This document shows positions 56,699 through 64,000 of a stretch of DNA of 64,000 bases, one piece after another. Origin of the DNA: Streptococcus suis (GTDB taxonomy: Bacteria; Bacillota; Bacilli; Lactobacillales; Streptococcaceae); the NCBI GenBank assembly GCA_002831545.1, contig CP025095.1, forward strand, positions 310,001-374,000, given 5' to 3'. The stretch's first letter is position 1. Each line of letters begins with the position of its first letter. Made by a program: the position numbers and the translations under genes. The notes beneath the pieces are model-generated. The model made no database searches, had not been told where the DNA came from, and was given only the letters and a program-made list of their open reading frames with translations.

Positions 56699-57394
56699 AT
56701 GGTAGAAACTAGATTGTATATTTCTCGTCACGGGAAAACCATGTTCAATACCATTGGACGTGTGCAGGGTTGGTGCGATACGCCGCTGACCAAGGTCGGT
56801 GAGGAGGGAATTCGTGAACTGGGCTTGGGGCTAAAGGATGCGGGCCTTGATTTTAAGCTGGCTGTATCCAGTGACTTAGGACGAACTGTTCAAACTATGA
56901 CCATTGCCCAGCGTGAGTTGGGGATTTTGGGAAAAATCCCTTACTACCAAGACAAGCGTATCCGCGAATGGTGTTTCGGTAGTTTTGAGGGCATGTATGA
57001 CGCAGACCTCTTCCAAGGTGTCCTGCCACGCTTGAAAGGAACCATTGATGTGGTTGGGATGAGCTACGAAGAGATTGCACATGGTATCCAAGAAGCTGAT
57101 ACAGCGGGTTGGTCAGAGCCTTGGGAAGTCTTGCGTGATCGCATTTTGACAGGCTTTGAATCTATCGCTCAGGACTTGGAAAAGCAGGGCGGAGGGAATG
57201 CTCTCGTGGTCAGTCACGGTATGACCATTGCGACACTGGTCAACTTGCTCCAGCCAGAAAGTCCGACCAATCTTTTCTTAGACAACGGCTCTATCACCGT
57301 CCTCAAATACGAAAATGGCAAGCTTGTAATTGAAGCAGTTGGGGATTTATCCTACCGCAAACGTGGGGCAGAATTGATTGCCCAAGGGAAATAA
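56699..57394 (+). CDS. Histidine phosphatase (phosphoglycerate mutase-like) protein
   Basis: A 231-residue protein with the catalytic RHG motif (YISRHGKTMFN, residues 7-17), a supporting Arg and Glu in RIREWCFGSFEGM, and the second histidine in VVSHGMTIATLV. This is the 2H-phosphatase fold. It could be a cofactor-dependent phosphoglycerate mutase or a broad phosphatase (GpmB/PhoE-like); the length and the WCFGSFEG variant favour the phosphatase group. AAGGAG precedes the ATG. Confidence 0.85.
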   Translation: MVETRLYISRHGKTMFNTIGRVQGWCDTPLTKVGEEGIRELGLGLKDAGLDFKLAVSSDLGRTVQTMTIAQRELGILGKIPYYQDKRIREWCFGSFEGMYDADLFQGVLPRLKGTIDVVGMSYEEIAHGIQEADTAGWSEPWEVLRDRILTGFESIAQDLEKQGGGNALVVSHGMTIATLVNLLQPESPTNLFLDNGSITVLKYENGKLVIEAVGDLSYRKRGAELIAQGK

Positions 57395-57432
57395 ATGTGA
57401 AATGAAATCAGGGATATTCTCTGATTTTTTTC

Positions 57433-57494
57433 TTGACAAGTGTATCGAGATGCGATACAATAAATGCATCGAAGTTCGATGTATCGTAGTGCGA
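57433..57494 (+). promoter_or_regulatory. padR promoter with tandem operator repeats
   Basis: TTGACA (57433-57438), exactly 17 bases, TACAAT (57456-57461). TGTATCG-N5-CGATACA fills the spacer and enters the -10. Two further units, GCATCGAAGTTCGATG (57466-57481) and GTATCGTAGTGCGA (57481-57494), follow in tandem. This is a likely autoregulatory site for the PadR protein. Confidence 0.75.
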
Positions 57495-57504
57495 AAGGAA
57501 TTTT

Positions 57505-57828
57505 ATGAACGACAAATTAAAACGGGTCTATGTTCCGATGACAGAAACAGCCTTCTATATTTTATTTCATTTACAGGAAGAACGGCATGGCTATGATATT
57601 ACGCAAAAGACCAAGCAAGTCACGGCAGGTCAGGTCGTGATTAGCCCTGGGACCATGTACGGCACCCTGTCGAAAATGGAGAAAGACGGCTTGATTGCCT
57701 TTGTCAGGGAAGAAGATAAGCGGAAGTTTTATAGGATAACAGAAACAGGTCGAGAAATTCTAGACATAGAATTGGCTCGGATTGAACGGCTCTATCGAAA
57801 TAGTAAGGGGGAAAGTTATGGAGACTAA
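57505..57828 (+). CDS. PadR-family transcriptional regulator
   Basis: A 107-residue winged-helix repressor (TETAFYILFHLQEERHGYDI, SPGTMYGTLSKMEKDGLIAF, KFYRITETGREIL), the short PadR type. The operators overlapping its own promoter suggest autorepression relieved by a ligand. It overlaps the DUF2812 gene by 11 bases; PadR/DUF2812 pairs are common in Firmicutes. No drug transporter follows. Confidence 0.9.
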   Translation: MNDKLKRVYVPMTETAFYILFHLQEERHGYDITQKTKQVTAGQVVISPGTMYGTLSKMEKDGLIAFVREEDKRKFYRITETGREILDIELARIERLYRNSKGESYGD

Positions 57829-58318
57829 GACAGAGTGCAAGGTATTTTTTATCACAGACTTTAGTCAACAAGCAGACTATCTCAGTGAGATGCATCAGCA
57901 AGGGTGGAAATTAGTTAAGATTAGCTGGCTCTTCTTTTATCATTTTGAAAAATGCCAGCCAGAAGAGGTTGTGTATCAGGTTGATTTTAAGGAATCAAAA
58001 AATAAAGATCGAGAAAACTATCTACATATGTACGAAGATTATGGGTGGGAGTTTGTCATATCCTGCCAAAACTTCGTTATTTTTAGGAAGGTAGCTGTAA
58101 AGGGAGATCTTGAGATATACGGTGATAGGGAAAGTAAGGTAGAGTTTGTGAAAACAATCTTCCAAAGACGCTATTTGCCATCTTTGGGACTGTACGGCAT
58201 TCTACTGGGAACAAGTTTGGGTTCGCGTCCAAGTTTTGTCTTAGGTATTTCTATTATTTATATACCTCTCTTATTATTACTTGGCTTGCGTTTTTATCGA
58301 CTTGTAAAAAACAACTAG
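57818..58318 (+). CDS. DUF2812 membrane protein
   Basis: A 166-residue protein. The DUF2812 part (about residues 8-95) shows YLSEMHQQGWKLVKI and YEDYGWEFVISCQNFVIFRK. Two hydrophobic helices follow near the C-terminus (LPSLGLYGILLGTSLG, FVLGISIIYIPLLLLLGLRF). Such proteins may be membrane partners of the PadR regulator. ATG 57818 follows AAGGGGGAAAG. The function is unknown. Confidence 0.82.
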   Translation: METKTECKVFFITDFSQQADYLSEMHQQGWKLVKISWLFFYHFEKCQPEEVVYQVDFKESKNKDRENYLHMYEDYGWEFVISCQNFVIFRKVAVKGDLEIYGDRESKVEFVKTIFQRRYLPSLGLYGILLGTSLGSRPSFVLGISIIYIPLLLLLGLRFYRLVKNN

Positions 58319-58334
58319 GTCCTCAGACTGATTT

Positions 58335-58361
58335 TTAGCACTCTAAGCAAAAGAGTGCTAA
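58335..58361 (+). promoter_or_regulatory. CIRCE operator 1
   Basis: TTAGCACTC-N9-GAGTGCTAA, a perfect HrcA operator, lies upstream of the -35. The run of Ts after it may also let it act as a terminator for the DUF2812 gene. Confidence 0.95.
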
Positions 58362-58378
58362 TTTTTTGTCTTTTTCTC

Positions 58379-58406
58379 TTGACAATCCATTTTTTCGGCG
58401 TATAAT
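58379..58406 (+). promoter_or_regulatory. hrcA operon promoter
   Basis: TTGACA (58379-58384) and TATAAT (58401-58406) with a 16-base spacer, between the two CIRCE elements. Confidence 0.9.
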
Positions 58407-58420
58407 GAGAGTATAAGTAA

Positions 58421-58447
58421 TTAGCACTCGATGCTATAGAGTGCTAA
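58421..58447 (+). promoter_or_regulatory. CIRCE operator 2
   Basis: A second perfect TTAGCACTC-N9-GAGTGCTAA, just after the transcription start. Two CIRCE sites around one promoter give tight HrcA repression. Confidence 0.95.
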
Positions 58448-58550
58448 TGCTCTTCAAAAATCAACACTATCCGTTGTCAGCTTGCCTTTGTGAACCTCAG
58501 TTCTACATTCGGCCTCGCTTCCTAGGCTACTGTCGATTTTCATTGAGCGT
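58448..58550. repeat. Short extragenic repeat (RUP-like), copy 2
   Basis: It starts GCTCTTCAAAAATCAAC and ends GATTTTCATTGAGCGT, matching the ends of the element at 1168-1270 and sharing internal blocks. It forms most of the hrcA leader between CIRCE 2 and the ribosome site. Confidence 0.5.
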
Positions 58551-58581
58551 AACTAAAACAGTGTTCATGAAAGGAGCGGAG

Positions 58582-59616
58582 ATGATTACCCAACGTCAAA
58601 ATGATATTTTGAATCTGATTGTTGAATTGTTTACGCGCCATCATGAGCCAGTTGGTTCTAAGGCCTTACAGGAAATGATTGCTTCTAGCTCTGCTACCAT
58701 TCGCAATGATATGGCTAAGCTAGAACAGTTGGGCTTGCTAGAAAAGGCCCACACGTCAAGTGGTCGGATGCCCAGTCGGGCTGGTTTTCAATACTTTGTC
58801 AACCACTCGCTCAATCTGGAACACATCAATGAAGAAGATGTTTATCAGGTGGTCAAGGCCTTCGACTTTGAAGCTTTCAAGCTGGAAGACATCTTGGAGC
58901 GGGCAAGTCAGGTCCTAGCGGATTTGACAGGCTACACTTCGGTTATCTTAGATGTGGAGCCTACCAGTCAGCAGTTGACTTCCTTTGACATCGTGCAACT
59001 CAGCAGCCACGATGCCTTAGCAGTCTTGACCTTGGACCAGTCCAAACCTGTCACCGTTCAGTTTGCCATTCCCAAGAACTTTTTGACTAGGGACTTGGAG
59101 GTGCTCAAACGCCTGGTGGATGAACGCTTCGTTGGACAGACGGTCTTATCCATCCACTATAAGCTGCGGACGGAGGTTCCCCAAGTGGTGCAGCGTTACT
59201 TTGCCACGACGGACAATGTCTTGGATCTCATGGACTACATCTTTTCCAATCTTTTCCAAGAATCTGTCTTTATCGGTGGAAAAGTTGCCTCGCTGACTTA
59301 CGGTAATCTAGCTACCTACCAACTCTTGGATAGTCCTCAGTTATTGGCACCAGAGTTGCGACAGGGCCTGGCTCCAGACCAGCAGACTAGTATTTCCGTG
59401 GCGGAACATAGGGATTCAGCCCTTGCAGATGTGACAGTCATTCATCATCGCTTTCCAATCCCATATCGGGGCATGGCCCAGATGAGTTTGCTCGGTCCTG
59501 TGAACATGAACTACCGCAGGCAGATGAGTTTGATCAACATCATCAGCCGCGTCCTATTTATGAAATTAACCGATTACTACCGTTATCTAAGTAGTAATCA
59601 TTACGAAGTCAATTAG
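58582..59616 (+). CDS. hrcA: Heat-inducible transcription repressor HrcA
   Basis: The 344-residue repressor starts [29 protein letters not shown] with the winged helix [31 protein letters not shown]-like and a dimerisation domain follow. It binds the CIRCE sites upstream and needs GroEL for activity, so heat stress releases it. AAGGAG lies five bases before ATG 58582; the 47-residue extension from 58441 comes from the repeat and is not used. Confidence 0.95.
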   Translation: MITQRQNDILNLIVELFTRHHEPVGSKALQEMIASSSATIRNDMAKLEQLGLLEKAHTSSGRMPSRAGFQYFVNHSLNLEHINEEDVYQVVKAFDFEAFKLEDILERASQVLADLTGYTSVILDVEPTSQQLTSFDIVQLSSHDALAVLTLDQSKPVTVQFAIPKNFLTRDLEVLKRLVDERFVGQTVLSIHYKLRTEVPQVVQRYFATTDNVLDLMDYIFSNLFQESVFIGGKVASLTYGNLATYQLLDSPQLLAPELRQGLAPDQQTSISVAEHRDSALADVTVIHHRFPIPYRGMAQMSLLGPVNMNYRRQMSLINIISRVLFMKLTDYYRYLSSNHYEVN

Positions 59617-59628
59617 AAGGAGAATGCT

Positions 59629-60141
59629 TTGTCAGAAGAAATCAAAAACGAAGAAATCGTAGAAGAGGTTGAAGCAACAGAAGAAGTTGTGGAGACACCT
59701 GAAAAATCAGAATTGGATTTGGCAAACGAGCGTGCAGAGGAATTTGAAAACAAGTACCTCCGTGCCCACGCTGAAATGCAAAATATCCAACGCCGTGCTA
59801 ACGAGGAACGCCAAACCATTCAGCGTTACCGTTCGCAAGACTTGGCCAAGAAAATCTTGCCGAGCTTGGATAACTTGGAACGTGCCCTTCAAGTCGAAGG
59901 TCTGACAGAAGATGTCAAAAAAGGTTTGGAAATGGTACAGGAAAGCTTGATTCAAGCCCTCAAAGAAGAAGGGGTGGAAGAAGTCGCAACAGATGTCTTT
60001 GACCCAAATCTTCACATGGCTATTCAAACTGTTCCAGCCACAGACGACTGCCCAGCAGAACACATCGCACAAGTCTTCCAAAAAGGCTACAAGTTGCATG
60101 AACGTTTGTTGAGGCCTGCTATGGTAGTCGTATCAGAATAG
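59629..60141 (+). CDS. grpE: Nucleotide exchange factor GrpE
   Basis: The 170-residue cochaperone releases ADP from DnaK. The acidic N-terminus ([15 protein letters not shown]) and long coiled coil lead to the core [33 protein letters not shown] and the C-terminal beta domain ([11 protein letters not shown]). It begins with TTG at 59629, six bases after GAAGGAG; the only nearby ATG is in another frame. It is 12 bases after hrcA in the same operon. Confidence 0.95.
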   Translation: MSEEIKNEEIVEEVEATEEVVETPEKSELDLANERAEEFENKYLRAHAEMQNIQRRANEERQTIQRYRSQDLAKKILPSLDNLERALQVEGLTEDVKKGLEMVQESLIQALKEEGVEEVATDVFDPNLHMAIQTVPATDDCPAEHIAQVFQKGYKLHERLLRPAMVVVSE

Positions 60142-62220
<2,079 letters not shown>

Positions 62221-62246
62221 GATGTGAGAGCGTTAAAAGAACGACA

Positions 62247-62297
62247 GAAAAATAGGAACTTGCCGCTGAATGCTTGCATTCAAGGTAAGTTATCTTT
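62247..62297 (-). repeat. Variable-core hairpin repeat, copy 2 (inverted)
   Basis: GAAAAATAGGAAC, stem GAATGC/GCATTC, AAGTTATCTTT: the reverse complement layout of the other copies. Confidence 0.6.
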
Positions 62298-62372
62298 TTT
62301 CCGAAGTTCTTAGCTCGAACTCAATTCTCATCTTTCCGAGAATAGAAATCATTCGTCAATAACATTCCAATC

Positions 62373-62401
62373 ACAGAGGTTGCAACCCAGCCTCTGTTTT
62401 T
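62373..62401 (+). terminator. Terminator between dnaK and dnaJ
   Basis: ACAGAGG (62373-62379) pairs with CCTCTGT (62391-62397), followed by TTTT. It would reduce dnaJ read-through and suggests dnaJ is expressed below dnaK. Confidence 0.7.
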
Positions 62402-62459
62402 GGGTAAATACCCTTCTAACTTTTACAGAATTGAATACGCCTACGACTCTTTGAAAAAA

Positions 62460-62509
62460 GATAAACTTTACCTAGATGCGAGGCATCGTCGGACCGTTTC
62501 CTATTTTTC
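62460..62509 (+). repeat. Variable-core hairpin repeat, copy 3
   Basis: GATAAACTT.CCTAG, core ATGCGAGGCAT, CGTCGG, GTTTCCTATTTTTC. The ends match copy 4 while the hairpin core is different. Confidence 0.65.
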
Positions 62510-62643
62510 TTTGAGTCGCTTAACGGCTTAATATCTTCATAGAAAGGAAAGTGTTCGTAACTGAACACGGGCTACTTTCTAATTTTCAAAGAAAGGAATA
62601 CAAGTTCGTTTATTCGAACACAGGCTAAAAACCTAGTGAAAAA

Positions 62644-62691
62644 GATAAACTTCCTAGTGTGTTTTACACACTGCGTCAGTTTCCTATTTTC
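62644..62691 (+). repeat. Variable-core hairpin repeat, copy 4
   Basis: GATAAACTTCCTAG, core TGTGTTTTACACA, GCGTCA, GTTTCCTATTTTC. It ends 35 bases before the dnaJ ATG. Between copies 3 and 4 lie two further hairpins with GAAAGGAA ends and cores TGTTCG/(CG)AACA (62543-62570 and 62592-62622). Confidence 0.65.
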
Positions 62692-62726
62692 ATACGGTTT
62701 TCTTAACGCCTTTTGTATCATAAACT

Positions 62727-63863
62727 ATGAACAACACAGAATTTTACGATCGTCTGGGGGTTTCTAAGGATGCCTCTCAGGACGAGATAAAAAAAGCTTA
62801 TCGGAAGTTGTCCAAGAAGTACCATCCAGATATTAATAAGGATCCGGGTGCGGAGGATAAATACAAGGAAGTCCAAGAGGCTTATGAGACCTTGAGCGAT
62901 CCGCAAAAACGGTCTGCCTATGACCAGTATGGTCCTGCTGGTGCCAATGGAGGCTTCGGTGGCGGAGCTGGTGGTTTTGGTGGTTTCGACGGAGCAGGTT
63001 TCGGTGGCTTTGAAGACATTTTCTCTAGTTTCTTTGGTGGAGGTGGTGCGACGCGCAATCCTAATGCACCTCGTCAAGGGGATGACTTGCAATATGCGGT
63101 CAATTTGAAATTTGAAGAAGCGATTTTTGGTGTGGAACGTGAAGTTTCCTATAACCGTGAGGCAACTTGTCGAACCTGTACAGGTTCAGGTGCCAAACCT
63201 GGAACAAGTCCGGTAACCTGTGGGCGTTGTCATGGTTCTGGAGTGATCAATGTGGACACCCAAACTCCACTTGGAACCATGCGTCGTCAAATGACTTGTG
63301 ATGTCTGTCATGGTCGCGGAAAACAAATCAAAGATCCGTGTACAACCTGTCATGGAACTGGTCATGAAAAACAAGCTCATACGGTAACGGTTAAGGTGCC
63401 AGCTGGTGTGGAAACTGGTCAACGTATTCGCTTGGCAGGTCAAGGTGAAGCTGGTTTCAATGGAGGTCCATACGGAGATCTCTACGTTGTCATTCAGGTC
63501 CAACCTTCAGACAAGTTTGAACGTGAAGGGACTACTATTCACTATAAACTGAACCTCAACTTTGTCCAAGCCGCACTTGGAGATACAGTTCATGTGCCAA
63601 CGGTTCACGGTGATGTGGATATGGTCATTCCTGAAGGTACCCAGACTGGTAAGACCTTCCGACTCAAAGGAAAAGGTGCACCAAGTGTTCGTGGTGGAGT
63701 CATCGGTGACCAATATGTGACGGTAAATATCGTCACTCCGACAGGTTTGAATGACCGCCAAAAAGCAGCTCTTAAAGAATTTGCGGCAGCTGGAAATATT
63801 GATGTCAAGCCCCATAAAAAAGGATTTTTTGACAAGGTAAAAGATGCCTTTGATGAATTGTAA
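62727..63863 (+). CDS. dnaJ: Chaperone protein DnaJ (Hsp40)
   Basis: The 378-residue type I J-protein has a J domain with the HPD motif ([10 protein letters not shown]), a Gly/Phe-rich linker (about 75-110) and four zinc-binding repeats ([32 protein letters not shown]). C-terminal substrate domains follow. It delivers clients to DnaK and stimulates its ATPase. Like dnaK it has no visible Shine-Dalgarno (GCCTTTTGTATCATAAACT before the ATG) and follows a hairpin repeat. Confidence 0.95.
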   Translation: MNNTEFYDRLGVSKDASQDEIKKAYRKLSKKYHPDINKDPGAEDKYKEVQEAYETLSDPQKRSAYDQYGPAGANGGFGGGAGGFGGFDGAGFGGFEDIFSSFFGGGGATRNPNAPRQGDDLQYAVNLKFEEAIFGVEREVSYNREATCRTCTGSGAKPGTSPVTCGRCHGSGVINVDTQTPLGTMRRQMTCDVCHGRGKQIKDPCTTCHGTGHEKQAHTVTVKVPAGVETGQRIRLAGQGEAGFNGGPYGDLYVVIQVQPSDKFEREGTTIHYKLNLNFVQAALGDTVHVPTVHGDVDMVIPEGTQTGKTFRLKGKGAPSVRGGVIGDQYVTVNIVTPTGLNDRQKAALKEFAAAGNIDVKPHKKGFFDKVKDAFDEL

Positions 63864-63883
63864 TTTGTTTTGAACAGATATTC

Positions 63884-63916
63884 AAAATCAGTAAGCGTGG
63901 CTTGCTGATTTTTTAC
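63884..63916 (+). terminator. dnaJ terminator
   Basis: AAAATCAG.AAGC pairs with GCTT.CTGATTTT, followed by more Ts; this ends the heat-shock operon. Confidence 0.85.
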
Positions 63917-63954
63917 TTTCATGATAAGCTAATAAAAAATACAAGGAGAAGCCT

Positions 63955-64000
63955 ATGTGGAAAGATGCGACGGAAATGGCCTTGGCTGTGCGAACAGGCC
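63955..64000 (+). CDS. 5' end of a probable amidase gene
   Basis: ATG at 63955 after ACAAGGAG opens a frame MWKDATEMALAVRTG that runs off the window. The start resembles streptococcal amidase-signature proteins, but only 15 codons are visible. Confidence 0.45.
   Translation, partial: MWKDATEMALAVRTG

Overview
The window is chromosomal DNA of a low-GC Firmicute and fits the genus Streptococcus, most likely S. suis. The basis is: Shine-Dalgarno and promoter style, an hrcA-grpE-dnaK-dnaJ cluster with CIRCE operators, a mevalonate operon, Rex/cre-controlled adhE, CiaR-type small RNA promoters, and an accessory-Sec serine-rich-repeat adhesin. The species name is inferred from familiarity, not from a search.

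Layout. (1) 1-5.9 kb: a phosphotransferase lactose operon: antiterminator lacT with its RNA antiterminator and terminator, lacF (IIA), lacE (IICB), lacG (6-phospho-beta-galactosidase) and a LacX-type mutarotase. (2) 5.9-6.8 kb: a metallophosphoesterase that may be translated from a leaderless mRNA. (3) About 6.98-17.29 kb: an integrative mobilizable element of about 10.3 kb in the 3' end of rpmG (L33). Its left half, read leftwards, holds a tyrosine integrase, a small HTH protein, a pMV158-type Rep with a recognisable double-strand origin, an FtsK/TcpA-like ATPase and a sigma-region-4-like protein. Its right half, read rightwards, is cargo: an unknown protein, an ABC ATPase/permease pair, and an unknown zinc-ribbon/partner pair. 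(4) 17.3-20.6 kb: rpmG, rpmF and an LPXTG surface protein of SEC10/PgrA type. (5) 20.8-29.1 kb: a small membrane-anchored protein with an (AT)8 promoter spacer, hisS, adhP, adhE and thrC. (6) 29.2-36.5 kb: one transport operon of two ABC half-transporters (both carrying homopolymer-tract frameshifts), an ECF-type S-T-A transporter and a MATE protein. It resembles metallophore/heme uptake loci. (7) 36.5-45.9 kb: a large serine-rich-repeat adhesin gene broken by an IS630-family element and flanked by three CiaR-type small RNA genes. (8) 45.9-50.1 kb: mvk, mvaD, mvaK2 and fni for isopentenyl diphosphate. (9) 50.2-53.7 kb: a heterodimeric ABC exporter, then a second copy of the same IS. (10) 55-58.3 kb: an ACT-domain protein with its UPF0210 partner, a phosphoglycerate mutase-like protein, and a PadR/DUF2812 pair. 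(11) 58.3-64 kb: the HrcA heat-shock operon, interrupted by small hairpin repeats, and the start of a probable amidase.

The most notable signals are four. First, three CiaR-type small RNAs flank the adhesin, and their anti-Shine-Dalgarno segment pairs closely (13 of 15 positions) with the adhesin's own ribosome-binding site and start codon. Second, a pMV158-like rolling-circle origin lies inside the rpmG element, together with a paired promoter box that a sigma-like protein might read. Third, the element carries an unrecognised cargo operon. Fourth, slippage-prone tracts (G8, A5, AT8) occur in or upstream of membrane-protein genes.
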